The notes under the pieces are model-generated. The model was not told where the DNA came from. It saw nothing but the letters and a program-made list of their open reading frames with translations, and did not search any database. Shown in pieces: positions 1-12,004 of a stretch of DNA of 64,000 nt (its first letter is position 1; each line of letters opens with the position of its first letter). The translations under genes were made by a program, and so were the position numbers. Where the stretch lies: the NCBI RefSeq assembly GCF_031143425.1, contig NC_090438.1, positions 780,033,138 to 780,097,137 on the forward strand, read 5' to 3'. This DNA comes from Pleurodeles waltl (Eukaryota > Chordata > Amphibia > Caudata > Salamandridae).

Positions 1-1134
1 CCCACCCTCCTGTGCAGGTTTTTGGGGGCCTGTAGAAGACTCTTTACTATTTTTGTTTTTGGCTGTCTCACCACCTTTCCCCTGGGAAGGTTTTGTGACC
101 CCTTTCTTTTGGTCACCCCCTGTGGAAGTTTTTGACACCCTAGTCTTGACCCAATGGTCCGCCTTCTTTCCCAATTCTTGGGGAGAAATTGGTCCTAGGT
201 CTACCAGATGCTGATGCAGTTTATCATTGAAACAATTACTTAATAGGTGTTCTTTCACAAATAAATTGTACAGCCCATCATAATTACTTACACCACTGCC
301 TTGAATCCAACCATCTAGTGTTTTTACTGAGTAGTCTACAAAGTCAACCCAGGTCTGGCTCGAGGATTTTTGAGCCCCCCTGAATCTAATCCTATACTCC
401 TCAGTGGAGAATCCAAAGCCCTCAATCAGGGTACCCTTCATGAGGTCATAAGATTCTGCATCTTTTCCAGAGAGTGTGAGGAGTCTATCCCTACATTTTC
501 CTGTGAACATTTCCCAAAGGAGAGCACCCCAGTGAGATTTGTTCACTTTTCTGGTTACACAAGCCCTCTCAAAAGCTGTGAACCATTTGGTGATGTCATC
601 ACCATCTTCATATTTAGTTACAATCCCTTTAGGGATTTTCAACATGTCAGGAGAATCTCTGACCCTATTTATGTTGCTGCCACCATTGATGGGTCCTAGG
701 CCCATCTCTTGTCTTTCCCTTTCTATGGCTAGGATCTGTCTTTCCAAAGCCAATCTTTTGGCCATCCTGGCTAACTGGATGTCCTCTTCACTGGAGTTAT
801 CCTCAGTGATTTCAGAGAGGTTGGTCCCTCCTGTGAGGGAACCAGCATCTCTGACTATGATTTGTGGAGTCAGGGCTTGAGAGGCCCTGTCTTCCCTAGA
901 TAGGACTGGTAGGGGGGAATCGCCCTCCAAGTCACTATCATCATCCTCTGAGTTGCCATCCTCAGAGGGGTTGGCCTTTTCAAACTCTGCCAACAGCTCC
1001 TGGAGCTGTAGTTTGGAAGGTCTGGGGCCCATTACTATTTTCTTTATTTTACAGAGTGACCTTAGCTCCCTCATCTTAAGATGGAGGTAAGGTGTGGTGT
1101 CGAGTTCCACCACATTCATCTCTGCACTAGACAT
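1..1134 (-). CDS. Gmr1-like gag, N-terminal part, truncated by window edge
   Basis: On the minus strand the ATG is at 1134-1132. The frame appears to run open to position 1, leaving the window before the zinc knuckle. It encodes a Gag precursor that would package element RNA. It is collinear with the gag of the intact element at 23612, including the N-terminal VVELDTTPYLHL stretch, an acidic linker, a basic RMAKRLALERQ helix region and the ITKWFTAFERAC motif. The N-terminal 130 codons match the intact element closely and differ from the copy at 7197, so this copy belongs to the same gag subfamily as the intact element. The leader and primer site (1135-1403) and the 5' LTR follow to the right, so this is the 5' end of a minus-strand element. 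Whether the rest of that element is intact cannot be seen. Confidence 0.85.
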   Translation of the reverse strand, partial: MSSAEMNVVELDTTPYLHLKMRELRSLCKIKKIVMGPRPSKLQLQELLAEFEKANPSEDGNSEDDDSDLEGDSPLPVLSREDRASQALTPQIIVRDAGSLTGGTNLSEITEDNSSEEDIQLARMAKRLALERQILAIERERQEMGLGPINGGSNINRVRDSPDMLKIPKGIVTKYEDGDDITKWFTAFERACVTRKVNKSHWGALLWEMFTGKCRDRLLTLSGKDAESYDLMKGTLIEGFGFSTEEYRIRFRGAQKSSSQTWVDFVDYSVKTLDGWIQGSGVSNYDGLYNLFVKEHLLSNCFNDKLHQHLVDLGPISPQELGKKADHWVKTRVSKTSTGGDQKKGVTKPSQGKGGETAKNKNSKESSTGPQKPAQEGG

Positions 1135-1403
1135 TATGCTTCTAAAAGTTGGAATACTTTTTAAGAATCTAAAAACTAGTTCTAGAATCTAATTCAAACT
1201 TTTACCAAACTTTTAAACTCTAAAAGAAATGCTAAACAGGATCTAACACAAGGCCCTAGCAGGTCTTTTAAGAATTTAGAAAAATTTCAAATTGCAAAAA
1301 TCAATTTCTAAAGACAATTTTTGGAATGTGTCGTGTGATCAGGTATTGGCTGAGCAGTCCAGCAAATGCAAAGTCTTGTACCCCACCGCTGATCCACCAA
1401 TGT
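1135..1403 (-). other. Leader and primer-binding region of the minus-strand Gmr1-like element
   Basis: This untranslated leader lies between the gag ATG and the LTR. The part next to the LTR (about 1375-1403) is the reverse complement of the sequence that follows the 5' LTR of the intact element at 23347. It is the expected primer-binding position. No gene is seen here. Confidence 0.75.
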
Positions 1404-1547
1404 AGGAAGTTGGCTCTGTATGCACTATTTCAAAGTAAGGAATAGTATGCACAGAGTCCAAGGGTTCCCCTTAGAGGTAAGATAGTGGCAAAAAGAGATA
1501 ATACTAATGCTCTATTTTGTGGTAGTGTGGTCGAGCAGTAGGCTTAT
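1404..1547 (-). mobile_element. Minus-strand 5' LTR, left piece
   Basis: It begins TGTAGGAAGTTGGCTCTG, the reverse complement of the family's LTR end (CAACTTCCTACA). It is cut at 1547 by insertion of a plus-strand element. The five bases CTTAT at 1543-1547 are repeated at 14691-14695, where the same LTR resumes in register. Confidence 0.9.
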
Positions 1548-4500
1548 TGTAAGGAAATGCCTCCTTGGCATGGTTGCCCCCTGACTTTTTGCCTTTGCTG
1601 ATGCTATGTTTACAATTGAAAGTGTGCTGAGGCCTGCTAACCAGGCCCCAGCACCAGTGTTCTTTCCCTAACCTGTACTTTTGTATCCACAATTGGCAGA
1701 CCCTGGCATCCAGATAAGTCCCTTGTAACTGGTACTTCTAGTACCAAGGGCCCTGATGCCAAGGAAGGTCTCTAAGGGCTGCAGCATGTCTTATGCCACC
1801 CTGGAGACCTCTCACTCAGCACAGACACACTGCTTGCCAGCTTGTGTGTGCTAGTGAGGACAAAACGAGTAAGTCGACATGGCACTCCCCTCAGGGTGCC
1901 ATGCCAGCCTCTCACTGCCTATGCAGTATAGGTAAGACACCCCTCTAGCAGGCCTTACAGCCCTAAGGCAGGGTGCACTATACCATAGGTGAGGGTACCA
2001 GTGCATGAGCATGGTACCCCTACAGTGTCTAAACAAAACCTTAGACATTGTAAGTGCAGGGTAGCCATAAGAGTATATGGTCTGGGAGTCTGTCAAACAC
2101 GAACTCCACAGCACCATAATGGCTACACTGAAAACTGGGAAGTTTGGTATCAAACTTCTCAGTACAATAAATGCACACTGTAAAGAAATGGCTCCCTGTT
2201 GCAGTTACCCCCCACTTTTTGCCTGATACTGATGCTGACTTGACTGAGAAGAGTGCTGGGACCCTGCTAACCAGGCCCCAGCACCAGTGTTCCTTCACCT
2301 AAAATGTACCATTGTATCCACAATTGGCACACCCTGGCATTCAGATAAGTCCCTTGTAACTGGTACTTCTAGTACCAAGGGCCCTGATGCCAAGGAAGGT
2401 CTCTAAGGGCTGCAGCATGTCTTATGCCACCCTAGAGACCCCTCACTCAGCACAGACACACTGCTTACAAGCCTGTGTGTGCTAGTGAGAACAAAAATGA
2501 GTAAGTCGACATGGCACTCCCCTCAGGGTGCCATGCCAGCCTCTCACTGCCTCTGCAGTATAGGTAAGACACCCCTCTAGCCGGCCTTACAGCCCTAAGG
2601 CAGGGTGCACTATACCATAGGTGAGGGTACCAGTGCATGAGCATGGTACCCCTACAGTGTCTAAACAAAACCTTAGACATTGTAAGTGCAGGGTAGCCAT
2701 AAGAGTATATGGTCTGGGAGTCTGTCAAACACGAACTCCACAGCACCATAATGGCTACACTGAAAACTGGGAAGTTTGGTATCAAACTTCTCAGCACAAT
2801 AAATGCACACTGATGCCAGTGTACATTTTATTGTAAAATACACCACAGAGGGCACCTTAGAGGTGCCCCCTGAAACTTAACTGACTGTCTGTGTAGGCTG
2901 ACTAGTTCCAGCAGCCTGCCACACCAGAGACATGTTGCTGGCCCCATGGGGAGAGTGCCTTTGTCACTCTGAGGCCAGTAACAAAGCCTGCACTGGGTGG
3001 AGATGCTAACACCTCCCCCAGGCAGGAGCTGTAACACCTGGCGGTGAGCCTCAAAGGCTCACCCCTTTGTCACAGCCCAGCAGGGCACTCCAGCTTAGTG
3101 GAGTTGCCCGCCCCCTCCGGCCACGGCCCCCACTTTTGGCGGCAAGGCTGGAGGGAACAAAGAAAGCAACAAGGAGGAGTCACTGGCCAGTCAGGACAGC
3201 CCCTAAGGTGTCCTGAGCTGAAGTGACTCTAACTTTTAGAAATCCTCCATCTTGCAGATGGAGGATTCCCCCAATAGGGTTAGGATTGTGTCCCCCTCCC
3301 CTTGGGAGGAGGCACAAAGAGGGTGTACCCACCCTCAGGGCTAGTAGCCATTGGCTACTAACCCCCCAGACCTAAACACGCCCTTAAATTTAGTATTTAA
3401 GGGCTACCCTGAACCCTAGAAAATTAGATTCCTGCAACTACAAGAAGAAGGACTGCCTATCTGAAAACCCCTGCAGAGGAAGACCAGAAGACGACAACTG
3501 CCTTGGCTCCAGAAACTCACCGGCCTGTCTCCTGCCTTCCAAAGATCCTGCTCCAGCGACGCCTTCCAAAGGGACCAGCGACCTCGACATCCTCTGAGGA
3601 CTGCCCCTGCTTCGAAAAGACAAGAAACTCCCGAGGACAGCGGACCTGCTCCAAGAAAGGCTGCAACTTTGTTTCCAGCAGCTTTGAAAGAACCCTGCAA
3701 GTTCCCCGCAAGAAGCGTGAGACTTGCAACACTGCACCCGGCGACCCCGACTCGGCTGGTGGAGATCCAACACCTCAGGAGGGACCCCCGGACTACTCTG
3801 ATACTGTGAGTAACAAAACCTGTCCCCCCTGAGCCCCCACAGCGCCGCCTGCAGAGGGAATCCCGAGGCTTCCCCTGACCGCGACTCTTTGAATCCTAAG
3901 TCCCGACGCCTGGGAGAGACCCTGCACCCGCAGCCCCCAGGATCTGAAGGACCGAACTTTCACTGGAGAAGTGACCCCCAGGAGTCCCTCTCCCTTGCCC
4001 AAGTGGAGGTTTCCCCGAGGAATCCCCCCCTTGCCTGCCTGCAGCGCTGAAGAGATCCCGAGATCTCTCATAGACTAACATTGCGAACCCGACGCTTGTT
4101 TCTACACTGCACCCGGCCGCCCCCGCGCTGCTGAGGGTGAAATTTCTGTGTGGACTTGTGTCCCCCCCGGTGCCCTACAAAACCCCCCTGGTCTGCCCTC
4201 CGAAGACGCGGGTACTTACCTGCAAACAGACCGGAACCGGGGCACCCCCTTCTCTCCATTCTAGCCTATGTGTTTTGGGCACCACTTTGAACTCTGCACC
4301 TGACCGGCCCTGAGCTGCTGGTGTGGTGACTTTGGGGTTGCTCTGAACCCCCAACGGTGGGCTACCTTGGACCAAGAACTAAGCCCTGTAAGTGTCTTAC
4401 TTACCTGGTTAACCTAACAAATACTTACCTCCCCTAGGAACTGTGAGAATTGCACTAAGTGTCCACTTTTAAAACAGCTATTTGTGAATAACTTGAAAAG

Positions 4501-6928
4501 TATACATGCAATTTTGATGATTTGAAGTTCCTAAAGTACTTACCTGCAATACCTTTCGAATGAGATATTACATGTAGAATTTGAACCTGTGGTTCTTAAA
4601 ATAAACTAAGAAAAGATATTTTTCTATATAAAAACCTATTGGCTGGATTTGTCTCTGAGTGTGTGTATCTCATTTATTGTCTATGTGTATGTACAACAAA
4701 TGCTTAACACTACTCCTTGGATAAGCCTACTGCTCGACCACACTACCACAAAATAGAGCATTAGTATTATCTATTTTTACCACTATTTTACCTCTAAGGG
4801 GAACCCTTGGACTCTGTGCACGCTATTCCTTACTTTGAAATAGCACATACAGAGCCAACTTCCTACACACACTGAAGCCAGTGTACATTTTATTGCAAAA
4901 TACACCACAGAGGGCACCTTAGAGGTGCCCCCTGAAACTTAACCGACTGTCTGTGTAGGCTGACTAGTTCCAGCAGCCTGCCACACCAGAGACATGTTGC
5001 TGGCCCCATGGGGAGAGTGCCTTTGTCACTCTGAGGCCAGTAACAAAGCCTGCACTGGGTGGAGATGCTAACACCTCCCCCAGGCAGGAGCTGTGACACC
5101 TGGCGGTGAGCCTCAAAGGCTCACCCCTTTGTCACAGCCCAGCAGGGCACTCCAGCTTAGTGGAGTTGCCCGCCCCCTCCGGCCACGGCCCCCACTTTTG
5201 GCGGCAAGGCTGGAGGGAACAAAGAAAGCAACAAGGAGGAGTCACTGGCCAGTCAGGACAGCCCCTAAGGTGTCCTGAGCTGAAGTGACTCTAACTTTTA
5301 GAAATCCTCCATCTTGCAGATGGAGGATTCCCCCAATAGGGTTAGGATTGTGACCCCCTCCCCTTGGGAGGAGGCACAAAGAGGGTGTACCCACTCTCAG
5401 GGCTAGTAGCCATTGGCCACTAACCCCCCAGACCTAAACACGCCCTTAAATTTAGTATTTAAGGGCTACCCTGAACCCTAGAAAATTAGATTCCTGCAAC
5501 TACAAGAAGAAGGACTGCCTAGCTGAAAACCCCTGCAGAGGAAGACCAGAAGACGACAACTGCCTTGGCTCCAGAAACTCACCGGCCTGTCTCCTGCCTT
5601 CCAAAGATCCTGCTCCAGCGACGCCTTCCAAAGGGACCAGCGACCTCGACATCCTCTGAGGACTGCCCCTGCTTCGAAAAGACAAGAAACTCCCGAGGAC
5701 AGCGGACCTGCTCCAAGAAAAGCTGCAACTTTGTTTCCAGCAGCTTTAAAGAACCCTGCAAGCTCCCCGCAAGAAGCGTGAGACTTGCAACACTGCACCC
5801 GGCGACCCCGACTCGGCTGGTGGCGATCCAACACCTCAGGAGGGACCCCAGGACTACTCTAAGACTGTGAGTACAAAAACCTGTCCCCCCTGAGCCCCCA
5901 CAGCGCCGCCTGCAGAGGGAATCCCGAGGCTTCCCCTGACCGCGACTCTTTGAATCCTAAGTCCCGACACCTGGGAGAGACCCTGCACCCGCAGCCCCCA
6001 GGACCTGAAGGACCGGACTTTCACTGGAGAAGTGACCCCCAGGAGTCCCTCTCCCTTGCCCAAGTGGAGGTTTCCCCGAGGAACCCCCCCCTTGCCTGCC
6101 TGCAGCGCTGAAGAGATCCCTAGATCTCCCATTGACTTCCATTACAAACCCGACGCTTGTTTCTACACTGCACCCGGCCGCCCCCGCGCTGCTGAGGGTG
6201 AAATTTCTGTGTGGGCTTGTGTCCCCCCCGGTGCCCTACAAAACCCCCCTGGTCTGCCCTCCGAAGACGCGGGTACTTACCTGCAAGCAGACCGGAACCG
6301 GGGCACCCCCTTCTCTCCATTCTAGCCTATGTGTTTTGGGCACCACTTTGAACTCTGCACCTGACCGGCCCTGAGCTGCTGGTGTGGTGACTTTGGGGTT
6401 GCTTTGAACCCCCAACGGTGGGCTACCTTGGACCAAGAACTAAGCCCTGTAAGTGTCTTACTTACCTGGTTAACCTAACAAATACTTACCTCCCCTAGGA
6501 ACTGTGAAAATTGCCCTAAGTGTCCACTTTTAAAACAGCTATTTGTGAATAACTTGAAAAGTATACATGCAATTTTGATGATTTGAAGTTCCTAAAGTAC
6601 TTACCTGCAATACCTTTCGAATGAGATATTACATGTAGAATTTGAACCTGTGGTTCTTAAAATAAACTAAGAAAAGATATTTTTCTATATAAAAACCTAT
6701 TGGCTGGATTTGTCTCTGAGTGTGTGTACCTCATTTATTGTCTATGTGTATGTACAACAAATGCTTAACACTACTCCTTGGATAAGCCTACTGCTCGACC
6801 ACACTACCACAAAATAGAGCATTAGTATTATCTATTTTTACCACTTTTTTACCTCTAAGGGGAACCCTTGGACTCTGTGCATGCTATTCCTTACTTTGAA
6901 ATAGCACATACAGAGCCAACTTCCTACA
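1548..6928 (+). repeat. 5' LTR of element B, interrupted
   Basis: The LTR consists of 1548-2178 plus 4873-6928, about 2687 bp once the nested LTR is removed. It starts TGTAAGGAAATGCC and ends CTTCCTACA. It matches the 3' LTR at 12005-14690 nearly base for base. I noticed only small differences, for example GCCCTAAGTGTCC near 6505 against a shorter form near 14278, and one A/C change in the AAAGCAA run near 12990. Near-identity implies a fairly recent insertion. Confidence 0.9.
2179..4867 (+). mobile_element. Nested solo LTR, Gmr1-like, variant 5' end
   Basis: This 2689-bp LTR (TGTAAAG ... CTTCCTACA) has no internal region. It is flanked by CACAC at 2174-2178 and 4868-4872, so it is a solo LTR left by LTR-LTR recombination after insertion. 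Its first 150 or so bases (GAAATGGCTCCCTGTTGCAG...) differ clearly from the other young LTRs. The remainder is nearly identical to them, which suggests a chimeric subfamily. Confidence 0.92.
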
Positions 6929-7196
6929 TTGGAAGCAGCGACGGGATACAAGACTTTGCATTTGCTGGACTACTCAGCCAATACCTGATCACACGACAAA
7001 TTCCAAAATTGTCATTAGAAATTGATTTTTGCAATTTGAAATTTTTCTAAATTCTTAAAAGTCCTGCTAGGGCCTTGTGTGTTAAGTCCCTGTTTAGCAT
7101 TGTCTTTTTAGAGTTTAAAAGTTTGTTAAAAGTTTGAATTAGATTCTAGAAACAGTTTTAGATTCTTAAAAAAGTATTCCAACTCTTAGCAGAATA
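6929..7196 (+). other. Primer-binding site and leader of element B
   Basis: Directly after the LTR comes TTGGAAGCAGCGACGGG, the position of the tRNA primer site. It differs from the intact element, which has TTGGTGGATCAGCGGTGGGG at the same place. I cannot assign the primer tRNA. The rest is an AT-rich leader up to the gag ATG at 7197. Confidence 0.65.
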
Positions 7197-8981
7197 ATGT
7201 CTGATACAGAGATGCAGGTGGTGGAACTCGACACCACACCTTACCTCCATCTTAAGATGAGGGAGCTAAGGTCTCTCTGTAATATCAAAAAAATAACCAT
7301 TGGCTCCAGACCTACCAAAATTCAGCTCCAGGAGCTGTTGGCAGAGTTTGAAAAAGCCAACCCCTCTGATGATGACCTCACAGAGGAAGAAATTAGTGAC
7401 TTGGAGGCCAATGTCCCTCCTCCAGTCCTAAATAGGGAGAACAGGACCCCTCAAGTCCTGTCTCCAACTGTGTTAGTCAGAAATAGTGAGTCCCTCACAG
7501 GAGGGTCCCACATTTCTGAAATCACTGAGGATGCTCTCAGTGAAGATGACCTCCTGTTAGCCAGGATGGCCAAAAGATTGGCTTTAGAGAGACAGCTCCT
7601 AGCCATAGAAAGGGAAAGACAAGAGATGGGCCTAGGACCCATCAATGGTGGCAGCAATATAAATAGGGTCAGAGATTCTCCTGACATGTTAAAAATCCCC
7701 AAAGGGATTGTGACAAAATATGAAGATGGTGATGACATCACCAAGTGGTTCACAGCTTTTGAGAGGGCTTGTGTAACCAGAAAAGTGAACAGATCTCACT
7801 GGGGTGCTCTCCTTTGGGAAATGTTCACTGGAAAGTGTAGGGATAGACTCCTCACACTCTCTGGAAAAGATGCAGAATCTTATGACCTCATGAAGGGTAC
7901 CCTGATTGAGGGCTTTGGATTCTCCACTGAGGAGTACAGGATTAGGTTCAGGGGGGCTCAAAAATCCTCGAGCCAGACCTGGGTTGACTTTGTTGACTAC
8001 TCAGTGAAAACACTAGATGGTTGGATTCAAGGCAGTGGTGTAAGTAATTATGATGGGCTGTACAATTTATTTGTGAAAGAACACCTATTGAGTAATTGTT
8101 TCAATGATAAACTGCATCAGCATCTGGTAGACCTAGGACCAATTTCTCCCCAAGAATTGGGAAAGAAGGCGGACCATTGGGTCAAGACAAGGGTGTCCAA
8201 GACTTCAACAGGGGGTGACCAAAAGAAAGGGGTCACAAAGACTCCCCAGGGGAAGGGTGATGAGACAACCAAAACTAAAAATAGTAAAGAGTCTTCTACA
8301 GGCCCCCAAAAACCTGCACAGGAGGGTGGGCCCAGAGCCTCTTCACAAAACAATGGGTACAAGGGTAAAAACTTTGATCCCAAAAAGGCCTGGTGTCATA
8401 GCTGTAAACAGCATGGACACCAAACTGGAGACAAGGCCTGTCCCAAGAAAGGTTCCACTCCAAACTCCCATCCAGGTAACACTGGTATGGCTAGTCTCCA
8501 AGTGGGATCAACAGTGTGCCCAGAGCAAATCAGGGTCCACACTGAAGCTACTCTAGTTTCTGAGGGTGGGGTGGATTTAGCCACACTAGCTGTCTGGCCG
8601 CCTAACATGCAAAAATACAGACAGCAACTCTTAATTAATGGGACTAGAATAGAGGGCCTGAGGGATACAGGTGCCAGTGTCACCATGGTGACAGAGAAAC
8701 TGTTTTCCCCTGGCCAATACCTGACTGGAAAAACTTACACAGTCACCAACGCTGACAATCAGAGAAAAGTACATCCCATGGCAATGGTTACTTTAGAATG
8801 GGGAGGGGTCAATGGCCTGAAACAGGTGGTGGTCTCCTCAAATATCCCAGTGGACTGTCTGCTTGGAAATGACCTGGAGTCCTCAGCATGGGCTGAGGTA
8901 GAGCTAAAAACCTATGCAGCAATGCTGGGTATCCCTGAACTGGTGTGTGAAAACAAGAGCACAATGCAAGGCCCAGGGTGA
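7197..8981 (+). pseudogene. Gag-protease frame of element B, broken before integrase
   Basis: The 594-codon frame encodes Gag and the aspartic protease. Visible parts are an acidic N-terminal region, ITKWFTAFERAC, a zinc knuckle of form C-x2-C-x4-H-x6-C (CHSC near 8395-8410) and the protease active site DTGAS (about 8664-8678). The frame ends early because, compared with the intact copy, two bases are missing from a short GT repeat at about 8945-8950. This shifts it out of frame with the integrase part. The first 130 or so codons diverge strongly from the copy at 23612, whereas the rest is almost identical. Start: ATG at 7197, aligned with the ATG of the intact element. Confidence 0.9.
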
Positions 8982-11973
8982 AAAAGTAGAGCTGGAGTCT
9001 GGAAAAATGGCCCAGCCTACCAAGAGAACAGGAAAGTCAGTTGGGAAACCAACTGCAACACAGCAAAAGAAAGGGAACCTCTCTTCTCAGGAAGAAGTTC
9101 TGCCCTCTGAGGGAACTGAGCCTTTGGAGCTTGAACCTTATCAGGTTGAGCTCTTAGGCCCAGGGGGACCCTCAAGGGAGGAGCTGTGTAAGGGACAAGA
9201 AACCTGTCCCTCTCTTGAAGGCCTTAGGCAGCAAGCTGCTGAAGAGTCCAAAGGCAAGAAAAATGGAACACATAGGGTCTATTGGGAAGATGGGCTCCTA
9301 TACACTGAGGCCAGAGACCCCAAACCTGGTGCCACTAGGAGAGTGGTAGTGCCTCAGCTGTTCAGGAAGTTCATCCTAACATTGGCCCATGACATTCCCC
9401 TTGCTGGACATTTGGGACAAACCAAGACGTGGGAGAGGTTAGTCAACCACTTCTACTGGCCCAATATGTCCAACATGGTTAAGGAGTTTTGCCTCTCCTG
9501 CCCCACCTGTCAAGCCAGTGGTAAGACAGGTGGGCATCCAAAGGCCCCCCTCATTCCACTTCCAGTGGTGGGGGTTCCCTTTGAAAGAGTGGGTGTGGAC
9601 ATAGTTGGTCCACTAGAACCTCCCACAGCCTCAGGAAATATGTATATCCTGGTAGTAGTGGATCATGCTACCAGGTATCCTGAAGCTATTCCCCTTAGGT
9701 CGACTACTGCCCCTGCAGTAGCCAAGGCCCTCATTGGTATCTTTACCAGAGTGGGTTTCCCTAAGGAGGTGGTGTCTGACAGAGGTACCAACTTCATGTC
9801 AGCCTACCTAAAGCACATGTGGAATGAGTGTGGGGTGACTTATAAATTCACTACACCATACCATCCACAAACTAATGGCTTGGTTGAGAGATTCAACAAG
9901 ACATTAAAAGGCATGATCATGGGGCTCCCAGAAAAACTCAAAAGGAGATGGGATGTCCTCTTGCCATGTCTGCTTTTCGCTTACAGAGAGGTGCCACAGA
10001 AGGGAGTAGGATTCTCACCCTTTGAACTTCTGTTTGGTCATCCTGTAAGGGGACCACTTGCCCTTGTTAAAGAAGGCTGGGAGAGACCTCTCCATGAGCC
10101 TAAGCAGGACATAGTGGACTATGTACTTGGCCTTCGCTCTAGAATGGCAGAGTACATGGAAAAGGCAACCAAAAACCTTGAGGCCAGCCAACACCTCCAG
10201 AAGTTTTGGTATGACCAAAAGGCTGCACTGGTTGAGTTCCAACCAGGGCAGAAAGTCTGGGTTCTGGAGCCTCTGGCTCCCAGGGCACTCCAGGACAAAT
10301 GGAGTGGCCCTTACCCAGTGCTAGAAAGGAAGAGTCAGGTCACCTACCTGGTGGACCTGGGCACAAGCAGGAGCCCCAAGAGGGTGATCCATGTGAACCG
10401 CCTTAAGCTCTTCCATGACAGGGCTGATGTGAATCTGTTGATGGTAACAGATGAGGATCAGGAGGCAGAGAGTGAACCTCTCCCTGATCTTCTGTCATCA
10501 GACCCAAAAGATGGCACAGTAGATGGAGTGATCTACTCAGACACCCTCTCTGGCCAACAGCAAGCTGATTGTAGGAGAGTCCTACAACAGTTTCCTGAAC
10601 TCTTCTCCTTAACCCCTGGTCAGACACACCTGTATACCCATGATGTGGACACAGGAGACAGCATGCCTGTCAAAAACAAAATCTTTAGACAGTCTGACCA
10701 TGTTAAGGAAAGCATCAAGGTGGAAGTCCACAAGATGCTGGAATTGGGAGTAATTGAGCGCTCTGACAGCCCCTGGGCTAGCCCAGTGGTCTTAGTCCCC
10801 AAACCTCACACCAAAGATGGAAAGAAAGAGATGAGGTTTTGTGTGGATTACAGAGGGCTCAATTCTGTCACCAAGACAGATGCTCATCCAATTCCAAGAG
10901 CTGATGAGCTCATAGATAAATTAGGTGCTGCCAAATTCTTAAGTACCTTTGACTTGACAGCAGGGTACTGGCAAATAAAAATGGCACCTGGAGCAAAAGA
11001 GAAAACAGCATTCTCCACACCTGATGGGCATTATCAGTTTACTGTTATGCCCTTTGGTTTAAAGAATGCCCCTGCCACCTTCCAAAGGTTGGTGAATCAA
11101 GTCCTTGCTGGCTTGGAGTCCTTTAGCACAGCTTATCTTGATGATATTGCTGTCTTTAGCTCCACCTGGCAGGATCACCTGGTCCACCTGAAGAAGGTTT
11201 TGAAGGCTCTGCAATCTGCAGGCCTCTCTATCAAGGCATCCAAATGCCAGATAGGGCAGGGAACTGTGGTTTACTTGGGCCACCTTGTAGGTGGAGGCCA
11301 AGTTCAGCCACTCCAACCCAAGATCCAGACTATTCTGGACTGGGTAGCTCCAAAAACCCAGACTCAAGTCAGGGCATTCCTTGGCTTGACTGGGTATTAC
11401 AGGAGGTTTGTGAAGGGATATGGATCCATTGTGACAGCCCTCACTGAACTCACCTCCAAGAAAATGCCCAAGAAAGTGAACTGGACTGTGGAATGCCAAC
11501 AGGCCTTTGACACCCTGAAACAGGCAATGTGCTCAGCACCAGTTCTAAAAGCTCCAGATTATTCTAAGCAGTTCATTGTGCAGACTGATGCCTCTGAACA
11601 TGGGATAGGGGCAGTTTTGTCCCAAACAAATGATGATGGCCTTGACCAGCCTGTTGCTTTCATTAGCAGGAGGTTACTCCCCAGGGAGCAGCGTTGGAGT
11701 GCCATTGAGAGGGAGGCCTTTGCTGTGGTTTGGTCCCTGAAGAAGCTGAGACCATACCTCTTTGGGACTCACTTCCTAGTTCAAACTGACCACAGACCTC
11801 TCAAATGGCTGATGCAAATGAAAGGTGAAAATCCTAAACTGTTGAGGTGGTCCATCTCCCTACAGGGAATGGACTTTATAGTGGAACACAGACCTGGGAC
11901 TGCCCATGCCAATGCAGATGGCCTTTCCAGGTTCTTCCACTTAGAAAATGAAGACTCTCTTGGGAAAGGTTAG
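8914..11973 (+). pseudogene. Integrase - reverse transcriptase - RNase H frame of element B
   Basis: The open frame continues the polyprotein after the 2-bp deletion. True homology begins near 8947; the ATG at 8914 lies in shifted sequence and is not a natural start. In order I see the integrase zinc-binding region (GHLGQTKTWERL ... CPTCQASGK, about 9380-9530), the DDE core (GVDIVGPL near 9595, SDRGTNF near 9777, ERFNKTLKG near 9890), and a C-terminal module with KWSGPYPV (near 10300). Then come reverse transcriptase (RFCVDYRGLN near 10835, YLDDIAVF near 11135) and RNase H (QTDASEHG near 11580, ANADGLSR near 11910). Integrase before reverse transcriptase is the Gmr1 arrangement. All catalytic motifs are readable; the only damage seen is the upstream frameshift. 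Confidence 0.92.
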
Positions 11974-12004
11974 TCTCATCCTCTTTCGTTTGGGGGGGGG
12001 GGTG
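11974..12004 (+). other. Polypurine tract region of element B
   Basis: A G-run (TTTGGGGGGGGGGGTG) lies immediately before the 3' LTR start at 12005. This is the expected place for the plus-strand primer in reverse transcription. Confidence 0.7.

Noticed and set aside
370..880. Plus-strand ORFs over 370-880
   Set aside because: They are antisense shadows of the minus-strand gag; the same shadows appear opposite gag at 7451 and 23866.
1851..2836. Recurrent ORFs of 60-118 codons on both strands inside LTRs (e.g. MRVPVHEHG..., MLRSLIPNF...)
   Set aside because: They recur only because the LTR recurs; the same stretch is open on both strands, the frames are broken in older copies, and they show no domain.
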